Assembly: GCA_017436345.1 (NCBI GenBank)
Contig: JAFSDH010000001.1
Coordinates: 62,001-126,000, forward strand
Length of the DNA: 64,000 nt
Reading direction: 5' to 3'
From: Bacilli bacterium
Lineage (GTDB): Bacteria > Bacillota_I > Bacilli_A > RF39 > UBA660
Part shown: positions 50,451 to 58,995 of the stretch, in pieces
Numbering within the stretch: the first letter of the stretch is position 1
Layout: each line of letters starts with the position of its first letter
Notes under the pieces: generated by a model
What the model was told of the DNA's origin: nothing
The model's input: the letters and a program-made list of their open reading frames with translations, nothing else
Databases searched by the model: none
Program-made: the position numbers and the translations under genes

Positions 50451-51204
50451 ATATTACATATAACAAAATTGTAAAGAATTGGAAAATACTTCCACCTAAT
50501 ACAAAGAAGTGCCAGATAGAATGAAGATATTTTATTTTATCATCTCCAATTGCGTATATCGCAGCTCCTACTGTATAGATTATTCCACCGACTAATAATA
50601 AAACAAAACCAGGAGTAGGTAAATTTTCTAATAATTGTTTAAATGAGAAGACAATCATCCAACCCATTATTAAGTATAATACAAACGACATTTTATCATA
50701 TTTTTCAAGATTAATAGCATTTAATACAATACCTGTTATAGCAGATATCCACATGATAAACATCATAATTATACCTTTTACGCCTCCAATTGTTATTAAT
50801 AAGAATGGAGTATATGTACCTGCGATTAATAAAAATATACTACAATGGTCAAATACTCTAAATACTTTTTTAGCTTTGTTTCTTGCTAGGGCGTGATATA
50901 AACAGCTCATTAAGTATAAAATAATTAAACTTGTTCCATATATACAACTTGATACAACTGCAATTGCACTTCCTTCTTTTGCTGCAAAAACGATGCATAG
51001 TACCAATGCAGCGATAGAAAGTAAAGCTCCAACACCATGGGAAATAGAACTAATTAATTCTTCACCTAATGTATAATTAGGTAAAGTTATTCTTTCTTTT
51101 TTTAATCTTTTTTCTTCTTTTACTAATTCTTTTATTTCAGATATATTTAAAGTAGTTGTTTCTTTCTTTTTTACTACTTTCTTTTTAGATTTTTTCTTTG
51201 TCAT
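50449..51204 (-). CDS. Hemolysin III/PAQR family membrane protein
   Basis: 251 residues. After a basic N-terminus (KKKSKKKVVKKKE), seven helices with the family motifs EELISSISHGVGALLSIAAL, SCLYHALARNKAKKVFRVFDHCSIFLLIAGTYTPF and LHSIWHFFVLGGSIFQFF. The His/Asp/His residues are the putative metal site of PAQR/YqfA-type proteins; role in bacteria is uncertain despite the name. Confidence 0.9.
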   Translation of the reverse strand: MTKKKSKKKVVKKKETTTLNISEIKELVKEEKRLKKERITLPNYTLGEELISSISHGVGALLSIAALVLCIVFAAKEGSAIAVVSSCIYGTSLIILYLMSCLYHALARNKAKKVFRVFDHCSIFLLIAGTYTPFLLITIGGVKGIIMMFIMWISAITGIVLNAINLEKYDKMSFVLYLIMGWMIVFSFKQLLENLPTPGFVLLLVGGIIYTVGAAIYAIGDDKIKYLHSIWHFFVLGGSIFQFFTILLYVI

Positions 51205-51290
51205 AAAATCACCTAGCTATTATTATATAATTAAATGGAAAAAAAATAAAGTTGATGTTATAATTATTTAGATGAAAGTTTGGTGGTATT

Positions 51291-51953
51291 ATGTCAAAAG
51301 ATAAATTAGATATTGTTTATGAAGATAAAGAAATAATAGTAGTAAATAAACCTAGTAAATTATTAACAATTTCAACTGAAAATGAAAAAGAAAAGACTTT
51401 ATTTCATAAAGTAATTACGTATCAAAAGAAGAAAAATAAGAATAATAAAATATTTATTGTGCATAGATTGGATAAAGATACTAGTGGTATTGTTTTGTTT
51501 GCTAAGAGTGAAGAATTGAAAAGAAAATTTCAAGATAATTGGGATAATTTAGTTAAAGTAAGAGAATATGTTGCAATAGTGGAAGGAAAACTTCCTAAAG
51601 ATAAAGGGACTGTTAGAAGTTGGCTTAAAGAAACGAAGACACTTCTTGTATATTCTTCTAATAGAATGGGTGATGGTAAAGAAGCTATTACACATTATCG
51701 TAAAGTTATGGGAAATAAACAATTTACGATGTTAGATATTTTAATTGATACAGGTAGAAAAAATCAAATAAGGGTTCATATGAGTGATATTGGATGTCCT
51801 ATTGTTGGTGATAAAAAATATAATAGTAAAACTAATCCGATTCGTAGAATGGGGTTACATGCGAATAAATTAGTAATATGTCATCCTGTTACTGGGAAAG
51901 AAATGACTTTTGAATGTGATATTCCTAATAGTTTTATAAAAATTGTAGAATAG
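51291..51953 (+). CDS. RluA-family pseudouridine synthase
   Basis: 220 residues. DIVYEDKEIIVVNKPSKLLTI and the catalytic FIVHRLDKDTSGIVLFAKS (Asp of HRLDxxTSG), then KNQIRVHMSDIGCPIVGDKKYN and GLHANKLVICHPVTGK. It lacks an N-terminal S4 domain, as in the shorter RluA/RluC-like or YlyB-type enzymes. Modifies uridines in rRNA or tRNA; target not predictable. Extended -10 TGTTATAAT at 51256-51264. Confidence 0.9.
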   Translation: MSKDKLDIVYEDKEIIVVNKPSKLLTISTENEKEKTLFHKVITYQKKKNKNNKIFIVHRLDKDTSGIVLFAKSEELKRKFQDNWDNLVKVREYVAIVEGKLPKDKGTVRSWLKETKTLLVYSSNRMGDGKEAITHYRKVMGNKQFTMLDILIDTGRKNQIRVHMSDIGCPIVGDKKYNSKTNPIRRMGLHANKLVICHPVTGKEMTFECDIPNSFIKIVE

Positions 51954-51973
51954 AGTTTATCTATTCTTTTTTT
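51948..51973 (+). terminator. Terminator after the pseudouridine synthase gene
   Basis: GAATAGA (51948-51954) and TCTATTC (51960-51966) around GTTTA, then seven Ts. The next promoter's TGATATAAT (51977-51985) follows at once. Confidence 0.8.
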
Positions 51974-52006
51974 ATATGATATAATGTTATAGTATGAGGT
52001 GATAAA

Positions 52007-52657
52007 ATGAAAGTATGTGAATTTTCATTTCGTGATCTAGATAGAAAATGGATTGGTATAGAAAGTAAGAAATATTGTAAAAAATTAGCCAAGAAAATAA
52101 AGATGCGTAAGTTATTGTGTCCGATATTTGGTTATTTTTATATTGATAAAGAAAATGGACTATTATTAAGAGTTCTTGGAAATATTGAAAGAGATGGTAG
52201 AAACAAATTATATTTAGATAATGATTTTATTTTTGAGAATGAATTAGTTGTTGATTATGATTTTGTTAAGAAGTTTGATGTAGAAATACTTGATGAAGAA
52301 GTTGTTAAAAATATTGAAGGTAGTATTGTTTTAGAAAATAAATTAGATGTTCATTATAAGAATATTAATAATTTTTTAGATACTAGAAATATGGAAGAAT
52401 TGGATTCTTTTAGAAATGATACTTTTGTTGATGATGTGCAAGTTTTACTTAAGAATAAAGATGAATCACCAGATGAACTTTTGTGGGCTAGAATAGAAGG
52501 AATTATGGATATTAAACCTGATGTATTGATTTGTAAATTGCTTAGTAGTTCTTATTATAATGATGAATATGCTGAAGATGTTATGGTTGGAGTTAAATAT
52601 TTTTCAGACGATGAGACTCTAAGAATAGTTGGAATGCTTAAGAAAAGAGAAAAATAA
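52007..52657 (+). CDS. Unknown soluble protein
   Basis: 216 residues after GAGGTGATAAA. No family recognised. The first half looks like a small beta-rich domain (RKWIGIESKKYCKKLAKKIK, YFYIDKENGLLLRVLGNIERDG), the second is acidic and helical (DDVQVLLKNKDESPDELLWARIEGIMD). No signal or membrane segment. Own promoter and terminator. Confidence 0.7.
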   Translation: MKVCEFSFRDLDRKWIGIESKKYCKKLAKKIKMRKLLCPIFGYFYIDKENGLLLRVLGNIERDGRNKLYLDNDFIFENELVVDYDFVKKFDVEILDEEVVKNIEGSIVLENKLDVHYKNINNFLDTRNMEELDSFRNDTFVDDVQVLLKNKDESPDELLWARIEGIMDIKPDVLICKLLSSSYYNDEYAEDVMVGVKYFSDDETLRIVGMLKKREK

Positions 52658-52682
52658 AAGACAAGTTTAGATTGTCTTTTTT
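52656..52682 (+). terminator. Terminator after the unknown protein gene
   Basis: AAAAGACAA (52656-52664) and TTGTCTTTT (52672-52680) around GTTTAGA. Confidence 0.78.
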
Positions 52683-52790
52683 GTTTGTTTTTCTAGTTAT
52701 TGATATCTTTGATATGTGGCGTTTATTTGCTTTTTTTTCATATATGTGCTAGAATTAATTGTACTTAGTTAAGAACGAGGTGTTTTATAA

Positions 52791-53432
52791 GTGAAAAGTA
52801 GTAGGGGAATTACCCTTGGAATATTATGCTTATTTTTATTTGTTATGATTTTTACTGTTATTAGTGAAAGTAATATATCATATCTTACTAATAGTAGTGC
52901 TAATGTAGTGAAAGTAAAAGAAGCAGAAGAAAAAGAAAAATTAGATATTAGTGATGTTGCTTATGGTCTAGACGATCGTATTGATGGTGCAGCAATTAGT
53001 TCAATTGCAACTAATATTGAAAGAGTAGAAGTATATAGAGGAATGACTATTGAGGAGTTAGGTGTTAAACTTAATAAATCATTAAAAGGAGTTTTAGCTA
53101 ATAAAGGTGATTATATCGCTAGAAAGTCTTTAGCGGTAAATGTTGATCCTTATATGGCTGTTGCGATTATGTTACATGAAACTGGTTGTAATGCTACTTG
53201 TAGTAGACTTGCCACAGTTAATTATAATGTTGGTGGAATGCGTGGTAGAAGTGGTTGGCAAAAGTTTTCTTCTATTGAAGCAGGCATTGATGGATTTTTA
53301 AATAATTTATCAAAAAACTATGTTAAAAAAGGTTTAACAACGCCAGAGACTATTGTTAAAAAATATGCTCCTGGTTCAACTAGTTGGGCTGGTAAAATTA
53401 GAAGTTATATGAATACAATAGCGGCAAAATAA
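52791..53432 (+). CDS. Membrane-anchored glucosaminidase-like peptidoglycan hydrolase
   Basis: 213 residues, GTG start after CGAGGTGTTTTATAA. One N-terminal helix (ITLGILCLFLFVMIFTVIS), an acidic linker, then a lysozyme-fold glucosaminidase domain (~100-213): LAVNVDPYMAVAIMLHETG with the catalytic Glu, NYNVGGMRGRSGWQKF, SIEAGIDGFLNNLSKNYVKKGL and KKYAPGSTSWAGKIRSYM. It should cleave the glycan chains of peptidoglycan outside the cell. The domain is compact and lacks wall-binding repeats. Likely -10 TGCTAGAAT upstream. Confidence 0.85.
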   Translation: MKSSRGITLGILCLFLFVMIFTVISESNISYLTNSSANVVKVKEAEEKEKLDISDVAYGLDDRIDGAAISSIATNIERVEVYRGMTIEELGVKLNKSLKGVLANKGDYIARKSLAVNVDPYMAVAIMLHETGCNATCSRLATVNYNVGGMRGRSGWQKFSSIEAGIDGFLNNLSKNYVKKGLTTPETIVKKYAPGSTSWAGKIRSYMNTIAAK

Positions 53433-53443
53433 TTTTATAAATT

Positions 53444-53468
53444 AGACAAGAAATTCTTGTCTTTTTTT
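53444..53468 (+). terminator. Terminator after the glucosaminidase gene
   Basis: AGACAAG (53444-53450) and CTTGTCT (53456-53462) around AAATT, then Ts. Confidence 0.8.
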
Positions 53469-53876
53469 ATGTGTTCGACAAGTGAATGTATATATTAAAA
53501 TGTTAATATTAGTAAAGCTGTTGTTTTTAACAATTTTTTAATAATTATTAAGAACTTGTAATTTAAGGAAAAATGAAAAAAATGAAAAAATGGAAAATGT
53601 AAATTTTTATTTTTTTATTTTTTTTAAAAAAAAGTATTGACTTTTTAAAAGTGTTAATAAAGTGTTAAACCCTTGTAAAATAAAGGAAAAATGGTCTTTC
53701 GATACAAAAAAACGTTTTTGGACAAAAAAACAAAAAAAATGAAAATGTCAAAAATGTAAATTTTAAAAAAATTAATTTTTTTGAAAAAAATGTTTTTTAT
53801 GTTGATATATAAGTGAATGGTAAAAACATATAGAACAAAAGTTTGAAAAAAAGATAAAAAATATTGTTGAATTTTG

Positions 53877-53906
53877 TTGACTTGCTTCTTTTAGATATAT
53901 TACAAT
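53877..53906 (+). promoter_or_regulatory. nrdD operon promoter
   Basis: TTGACT (53877-53882), 18-base spacer, TACAAT (53901-53906). TTGTTGA occurs twice, 10 bases apart, at 53865 and 53875, overlapping the -35. Confidence 0.6.
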
Positions 53907-53947
53907 GCTTTTAGAGAAGAGGTAGTATTGAAAGGAGTAGTATAGTT

Positions 53948-56257
53948 ATGAATGAAGATTTAGTAACTAATTTAAAAGTAGTCAAAAGAAATGGTAAAAA
54001 AGTTGATTTTGATGGTACAAAGATTGCTGTTGCAATTAAAAAAGGTTTTGATAATTTAAAAACAGCTCAATATGCACATTTATCTTTAGGAGTAGAATAT
54101 ACTGAAAAAGATAGTCAAAAAGTATTCCAAGCTGTTATGAAAAGAATAGATAAAGAATATAAAGATGCTGAAAAAATCAAAATTGAAGAAATTCAAGATA
54201 TGATTGAAGCTGAATTAAAGAAAAAAGGTTATACTGATGTATATGAATCGTTTGCAGATTATCGTGAAAAAAGAAGACAATCACGTGAAATGTTTGTTGA
54301 TGATAAGAAAATGCATAAGTTCTTAAAAACAATTGAAGGTCTTGGTTTGAAATCATCAGTTGAAGATAATACAAAAAGAGAAAATGCTAATGTAAATGGA
54401 GATACAGCAATGGGGACTATGCTTCAATATGGTTCAACTGTATCTAAAGAATTTGCTAAAGCTTATTTAATGAAAAAAAGATATGCAGATGCTCATGATA
54501 ATGGTGATATTCATATTCATGATATGGATTTTATGCCAATGGGTACTACTACTTGTAATCAAATAGATTTAGAAAAATTATTTAAGAATGGTTTTTCAAC
54601 AGGACATGGTCATTTAAGAACTCCTAATGATATTATGAGTTATTCAGCTCTTGCTGCGATTGCTATTCAATCAAATCAAAATGACCAACATGGTGGACAA
54701 AGTATCCCAGCGTTTGATTATTATTTAGCTCCTGGGGTTTTAAAAACATTTAAGAAACAATTTAAACAAACTATTGCTGATTTATTAGACTATACGGATT
54801 TTAATAAATTTATTAATATGGCTACTATTGCTAAAGAAATTGATAAATTAGATAGTATTGATGTAGATCTTGCTATGTTTGAAAAATATGAAAAAGAAAG
54901 TGAACAATTAAGAAGATTATTTTCTATGGCTTACGATAAAGCTTTAGCTAAAACAGATAGAATTACTTTCCAAGCAATGGAAGCTTTTGTACATAATTTA
55001 AATACAATGCATTCAAGAGCTGGGGCTCAAGTTCCATTCTCATCAATTAACTTTGGTACTGATACTTCATTAGAAGGTAGAATGGTTATTAAAAATTATT
55101 TACTTGCTGTAGATAAAGGTTTAGGACATGCAGAAACTCCTATATTCCCTATATCTATATTTAAAGTAAAAGAAGGGGTTAACTATAATGAAGAAGATCC
55201 TAACTATGATTTATTTAAATTATCATGTAAGGTATCTGCAAAGAGATTATTCCCTAACTTCTCATTTATAGATGCTCCATATAATTTACAATATTATAAA
55301 CCAGATGATTATAGAACAGAAGTTGGATATATGGGATGCCGTACAAGAGTACTTGCAAATGTTGTAGATCCTGATAAATCTATTACTCCTGGTAGAGGTA
55401 ATTTATCATTTACTTCTATTAACTTACCAAGACTTGGTATTAAGCATGGTATTGTTAATGGTCGTGAATCAGCTGATATGGAAGGGTTCTATCAAGAACT
55501 TGATGAATTACTTGAATTAGTAAAAGATCAATTGTTAGAAAGATTTGAAATTCAATGTAGTAAATATATCTATAATTTCCCATTCTTATTAGGACAAGGA
55601 GTATGGCTTGATTCTGAAAAGTTAAAAGGAAATGATCGTATCAGAAGAGTATTAAAACATGGTACTTTAAGTATTGGATTTATTGGTCTTGCTGAATGTT
55701 TAAAAGCATTAGTTGGTAAACACCATGGTGAAAATGAAGATTCTCAAAAATTAGGTTTAGAAATTATTGGTCATATTCGTAAAAGATGTGATGAATTCTC
55801 ACAAAAACATAATCTTAACTTTACTTGTTTGGCAACTCCAGCAGAAGGATTAAGTGGAAGATTTACTAGTATAGATAAAGCTATATATGGAAAGATTAAG
55901 GGTGTAACTGATAGAAGTTACTATACAAATTCATTCCATGTACCAGTTCACTATAATATTACAATTAAGAATAAGCTTCATATAGAAGCTCCATATCATG
56001 CGCTTACAAATGCTGGACATATTTCTTATATTGAACTTGATGGTGATCCAAGTGAAAATTTAGATGCATTTGAAAGAGTTATTAGAATAATGAAAGAAGA
56101 AGGAATTGGTTATGGTGCTGTTAACCATCCTGTAGATAGAGATCCAGTTTGTGGATATGTTGGAGTAATCGGGGATGTATGTCCTGGTTGTGGAAGACGC
56201 GAAGGAGAAAGCGTTAGTTTAGAGAGAATAACTGCATTAAATTGTAGTTGTAAATAA
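53948..56257 (+). CDS. nrdD: Anaerobic ribonucleoside-triphosphate reductase, catalytic chain without glycyl-radical tail
   Basis: 769 residues. N-terminal ATP-cone (~8-100; VVKRNGKKVDFDGTKIAVAI) for allosteric control, then the class III barrel with MGTTTCNQIDLEKLFK (Cys203) and GYMGCRTRVLANV (Cys464), the expected active-site cysteines. The C-terminus has the zinc region (DPVCGYVGVIGDVCPGCGRREG; Cys735, 745, 748) and ends ERITALNCSCK, where other NrdD proteins continue into RRITGYLVGT..., the glycyl-radical loop. That part is missing here and is encoded by the next gene. It reduces NTPs to dNTPs without oxygen. GAAAGGAG ribosome site upstream. Confidence 0.93.
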   Translation: MNEDLVTNLKVVKRNGKKVDFDGTKIAVAIKKGFDNLKTAQYAHLSLGVEYTEKDSQKVFQAVMKRIDKEYKDAEKIKIEEIQDMIEAELKKKGYTDVYESFADYREKRRQSREMFVDDKKMHKFLKTIEGLGLKSSVEDNTKRENANVNGDTAMGTMLQYGSTVSKEFAKAYLMKKRYADAHDNGDIHIHDMDFMPMGTTTCNQIDLEKLFKNGFSTGHGHLRTPNDIMSYSALAAIAIQSNQNDQHGGQSIPAFDYYLAPGVLKTFKKQFKQTIADLLDYTDFNKFINMATIAKEIDKLDSIDVDLAMFEKYEKESEQLRRLFSMAYDKALAKTDRITFQAMEAFVHNLNTMHSRAGAQVPFSSINFGTDTSLEGRMVIKNYLLAVDKGLGHAETPIFPISIFKVKEGVNYNEEDPNYDLFKLSCKVSAKRLFPNFSFIDAPYNLQYYKPDDYRTEVGYMGCRTRVLANVVDPDKSITPGRGNLSFTSINLPRLGIKHGIVNGRESADMEGFYQELDELLELVKDQLLERFEIQCSKYIYNFPFLLGQGVWLDSEKLKGNDRIRRVLKHGTLSIGFIGLAECLKALVGKHHGENEDSQKLGLEIIGHIRKRCDEFSQKHNLNFTCLATPAEGLSGRFTSIDKAIYGKIKGVTDRSYYTNSFHVPVHYNITIKNKLHIEAPYHALTNAGHISYIELDGDPSENLDAFERVIRIMKEEGIGYGAVNHPVDRDPVCGYVGVIGDVCPGCGRREGESVSLERITALNCSCK

Positions 56258-56279
56258 AAAAGAAGAGAGGTAAAAAAAT

Positions 56280-56450
56280 ATGAAGGAAGAAAAAGAAAAA
56301 AATGTAAAAACTGTTGGTGAAGGGGTAGGATTCGAAAGAATTAGAAGAATCACTGGGTACTTAGTTGGTACTGTAGATAGATTCAATGATGGTAAACGTG
56401 CAGAAGTAGAAGACAGAGTTAAACACGGTGGCCAAGAAGTTTATCTATAA
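56280..56450 (+). CDS. Separate glycyl-radical tail of NrdD (56 aa)
   Basis: 56 residues in a different frame from nrdD, 22 bases after its stop, with its own site AAGAAGAGAGGTAAAAAA and ATG. The sequence FERIRRITGYLVGTVDRFND and AEVEDRVKHGG is the canonical C-terminus of class III reductases, Gly26 of ITGY being the expected radical residue. Part of it (GEGVGFERI) repeats the end of nrdD (GESVSLERI), so the two proteins overlap by about ten residues rather than being cut cleanly. Presumably the peptide docks into NrdD and is activated by NrdG, whose gene begins five bases later. Compare GrcA/YfiD, a spare glycyl-radical subunit for pyruvate formate-lyase. Confidence 0.9.
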   Translation: MKEEKEKNVKTVGEGVGFERIRRITGYLVGTVDRFNDGKRAEVEDRVKHGGQEVYL

Positions 56451-56455
56451 TTGAA

Positions 56456-57016
56456 ATGGAAATTAGATTAGCAGCTCCATTACAAAGAGATAGTATTGTT
56501 GATGGAGAAGGTATTAGAGCAGTTGTTTGGACTCAAGGTTGTACTCATAACTGCTTTGGATGCCATAATCCTGAAACTCATGATTTTGGTGGAGGATTTC
56601 TAGTTGATATTGAAGAGTTAAAACAAGATATAAAGTCTTTAACTGAAGAAACAGGTGTAACTTTTAGTGGAGGAGACCCTTTTTGTCAAATGGTTGCCTG
56701 TAGGGAATTAGCTAAGTTTTGTCATGAATGTGGTCTTAATGTATGGTGCTATACGGGTTATACTTATGAAAAACTTATGGAAATGTCTAAAAATAATGAG
56801 AACGTTATTCCATTCTTAGAAGAAATAGATGTTTTAATAGATGGACCATTTATTATGAAACAAAAGAGTTATGATGTTAAATTTCGTGGTTCAAAGAATC
56901 AAAGAGTTATTGATGTTAAAAAGAGTTTAAAGACTGGAGAAGTAGTTGAAATTAAGAAATATCAATACAAAGAAAAGAACGACCCTGAAGAAAAGAAAGA
57001 AGAAATATATATATAG
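56456..57016 (+). CDS. nrdG: Anaerobic ribonucleotide reductase activating enzyme
   Basis: 186 residues. Radical-SAM motif CTHNCFGCHNPETHDFGGG (CxxxCxxC), TFSGGDPFCQ (GGE-like SAM site) and VWCYTGYTYEKLM. NrdG uses a 4Fe-4S cluster and S-adenosylmethionine to create the glycyl radical on NrdD; here the target glycine is in the separate 56-residue protein. Starts five bases after that gene with only a weak AAGAAG site, implying translational coupling. An extra C-terminal charged tail (EIKKYQYKEKNDPEEKKEE) follows the domain. Confidence 0.93.
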   Translation: MEIRLAAPLQRDSIVDGEGIRAVVWTQGCTHNCFGCHNPETHDFGGGFLVDIEELKQDIKSLTEETGVTFSGGDPFCQMVACRELAKFCHECGLNVWCYTGYTYEKLMEMSKNNENVIPFLEEIDVLIDGPFIMKQKSYDVKFRGSKNQRVIDVKKSLKTGEVVEIKKYQYKEKNDPEEKKEEIYI

Positions 57017-57030
57017 TATATTTCTTTTTT
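57000..57030 (+). terminator. Terminator of the nrdD operon
   Basis: AAGAAATATA (57000-57009) and TATATTTCTT (57017-57026) with the stop codon in the loop, followed by Ts. Confidence 0.75.
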
Positions 57031-57070
57031 ATATGTTACTTTTATGATAAAATTAATTTGAGGTTATATT

Positions 57071-57274
57071 ATGACTAATAGAAAAGAAGAGATTAAGAAA
57101 AGTTTAAAAAAAGATTTCAAAGAAAATGTTATTTCTTTGAAAGAGATGGAAAATATAAAGAAAAAAGTAAGATATAATGATGAAGGTTTTGAAGCAATAG
57201 CAGATTTTACATATGATTCGATGATATCTAAAAAAGAGTCGTATGAAGATATGTATAAGGATTATAGGGATTAG
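57071..57274 (+). CDS. Small charged protein of unknown function
   Basis: 67 residues after GAGGTTATATT. Lys/Glu-rich and helical (KEEIKKSLKKDFKENVISLKEMENIKKK), no membrane segment, no recognised family. It precedes the PHP phosphoesterase by 8 bases, so the two form an operon from a TGATAAAAT element at 57045-57053. Confidence 0.7.
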   Translation: MTNRKEEIKKSLKKDFKENVISLKEMENIKKKVRYNDEGFEAIADFTYDSMISKKESYEDMYKDYRD

Positions 57275-57282
57275 GTGATAAT

Positions 57283-58101
57283 ATGAAAGCAGATTTACAT
57301 AATCATACAATTCATTCTGATGGTATTTATTCTGTATATGATACAGTAATGATGGCTAAAAACGCAGGATTATCTTTAGTTGCGATTACTGATCATGATA
57401 ATTTAGATAGTTATAAATCGTATTTAGAAGTAAAAGACAAATTGCCAATAGATGTATTAGTTGGAGTAGAGTTATCAACTTGGTATCTAGGAGAAAATGT
57501 ACATATTCTTGGGTATTTTTATAATAATAGTAATCCTGGAGAAGAACTATTATTATTTTTAGAAGATATAAAAAATAAACGTATTTTGCGTGCTAAAAAG
57601 ATGATTAATAACTTAAAGGAAATGTTTGACATAGAAGTTAGTTATGATGAGGTTGCTTCTTTACATAAAGAGATAATTGCACGTCCTCATATTGCTAGAT
57701 ATGTTGCGGATAAATATAATATGTCTATTCAAGAAGTTTTTGATAAATATTTATCTAATAAATCGCCTGCTTTTGTACCAACATCTAATACAACAACTAA
57801 AGAGGCAATTGATTTATTACATCGAAATAATGGTATAGCAGTTTGGGCTCATCCTGTTCACAATAAGAATAAATTTAATGAGTTAGATATTATTAATATG
57901 GGGATAGATGGAATGGAATGTTTTTATCCAGATAATACTTTAGAAGATACTAATCATTATTTATCATTAGCAAAAGAATACAATCTTTTAGTTACTGGTG
58001 GTAGTGATTTTCATGATCATGTATCGCATAGTGAGATAGGTACTTCTTATATAGAAGATGATGATATAGAGAAGTTATTATGTAAGTTGAATATAAAATA
58101 A
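57283..58101 (+). CDS. PHP-domain phosphoesterase (RNase AM/YciV-like)
   Basis: 272 residues. PHP metal ligands: KADLHNHTIHSDG, AITDHDN, GVELST, RPHIARYVA, VWAHPVH and TGGSDFHDH. Length and motif spacing fit the YciV/TrpH group, which removes 5'-nucleotides or cleaves 3',5'-bisphosphonucleosides. AGGTGATAAT ribosome site. Cytoplasmic. Confidence 0.9.
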   Translation: MKADLHNHTIHSDGIYSVYDTVMMAKNAGLSLVAITDHDNLDSYKSYLEVKDKLPIDVLVGVELSTWYLGENVHILGYFYNNSNPGEELLLFLEDIKNKRILRAKKMINNLKEMFDIEVSYDEVASLHKEIIARPHIARYVADKYNMSIQEVFDKYLSNKSPAFVPTSNTTTKEAIDLLHRNNGIAVWAHPVHNKNKFNELDIINMGIDGMECFYPDNTLEDTNHYLSLAKEYNLLVTGGSDFHDHVSHSEIGTSYIEDDDIEKLLCKLNIK

Positions 58102-58127
58102 AAAAAGTAGATTTTCATCTACTTTTT
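58102..58127. terminator. Bidirectional terminator between the PHP and surface-protein genes
   Basis: AAAAAGTAGAT (58102-58112) and ATCTACTTTTT (58117-58127) around TTTC. Confidence 0.87.
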
Positions 58128-58130
58128 ATT

Positions 58131-58913
58131 TTACATGTATTTTTTCTTTTTATTTGATACAAATACAACTACACCAACAAGAGCGATAGCTCCACAGATA
58201 ACATATGGAGTAGCAATTCCAGTTTTAGGATTTGGAGTTGTTTCTTCTTTTGGTTCATCTGGAATAGTTACTGGCTCGCATTTGTCTTGGTTAGGATTAG
58301 CATCTACTTTGTATACTCTTGCTGTATGATAGTTCCAATTTACATCTAAAGCATCTGTTGTTTCCATATCATATCCATCAACAGTAACGATATAGTATTT
58401 TGTTTCACAGTCAGCTGTTAAAACAATTGCTCCTGTTTTAGGATCATCATAACACCACCATGGGTTTTTATCTACATCTTCACCATTTCTAATAGCTTCC
58501 ATATAGTCTAAAATATATTGTGGTAAGTTAATATTATCTTTTAATGTTTCATCATCTGTATAGTAATAATTATCAACAATGTCTTTAGTTTTTTCTTGTT
58601 TATCCATTTCATCTTGATAAGCTTTTAAGGTGTTGTAATCTTTTTCTGAAATTTCTGTAACTTTATAATGGATTTCATCTCCTTCTAAAGTTAATGTATC
58701 AGTATAATCAGTTGTTTTATATGCTGTCATAGGAACACTATAAGTACCATCTTTATTATCAACTAAATCTCCTAATCTAAATTTAAAAGTATAATCGAAT
58801 GTAAATGTTTGTGGTGTTTGTGGTCTAGTTGCAGCATCAACTGTTTTAAATCCAACAAATAAAGCCATAATAGCTACTAAGAATAAACTAAAGTTTTTAA
58901 AAGTTTTCTTCAT
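58131..58913 (-). CDS. Sortase-anchored surface protein (NPKTG motif)
   Basis: 260 residues. Signal peptide (FKNFSLFLVAIMALFVGFKTVDAA), a ~190-residue outside domain rich in Asp, Tyr and Thr (FTFDYTFKFRLGDLVDNKDGTYSVPM; CETKYYIVTVDGYDM), a Pro/Glu spacer, then NPKTG (228-232), a helix and KKKK tail: a complete cell-wall sorting signal. NPKTG is the motif of class B sortase substrates such as Bacillus anthracis IsdC. The class B sortase gene is divergent, next door. Four cysteines could form disulfides. No heme-binding NEAT signature seen. Confidence 0.88.
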   Translation of the reverse strand: MKKTFKNFSLFLVAIMALFVGFKTVDAATRPQTPQTFTFDYTFKFRLGDLVDNKDGTYSVPMTAYKTTDYTDTLTLEGDEIHYKVTEISEKDYNTLKAYQDEMDKQEKTKDIVDNYYYTDDETLKDNINLPQYILDYMEAIRNGEDVDKNPWWCYDDPKTGAIVLTADCETKYYIVTVDGYDMETTDALDVNWNYHTARVYKVDANPNQDKCEPVTIPDEPKEETTPNPKTGIATPYVICGAIALVGVVVFVSNKKKKYM

Positions 58914-58995
58914 ATTAAAATCCTCCTTCTATAATAAAATATTATCATAATATTTCTTCTCTTTCAATTGCTTGATTTTATTTGTTTTTATTATG

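Larger units (their letters stand above)
53433..53947. other. 515-base AT-rich intergenic region upstream of nrdD
   Basis: The only gap above 300 bases. It holds a hairpin terminator (53444-53468), long A and T runs, two loosely similar blocks built from AAAATG and TGTAAATTTT (about 53571-53640 and 53730-53800), a direct repeat GTGTTAA at 53651 and 53662 (11 bases apart), and the nrdD promoter at 53877-53906. I see no open frame, tRNA or known riboswitch in it. It may carry regulatory sites or a long leader for the reductase operon. Confidence 0.6.

Noticed and set aside
53795-53840. NrdR box upstream of nrdD
   Set aside because: ATATATAAGTGA and ACATATAG only resemble half of the ACACwATATATwGTGT consensus; AT-rich background makes such partial matches expected.
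56150-56175. PVCGYVG in NrdD as the glycyl-radical site
   Set aside because: It resembles the RVCGYLG radical motif of E. coli but lacks the arginine and is placed in the zinc region; the canonical RRITGYL is in the next gene.
56221-56290. NrdD stop as a sequencing frameshift
   Set aside because: The two proteins overlap in homologous residues (GESVSLERI and GEGVGFERI) and the second has its own ribosome site and ATG; one indel would give a protein with an odd ~25-residue insertion, not a normal NrdD.
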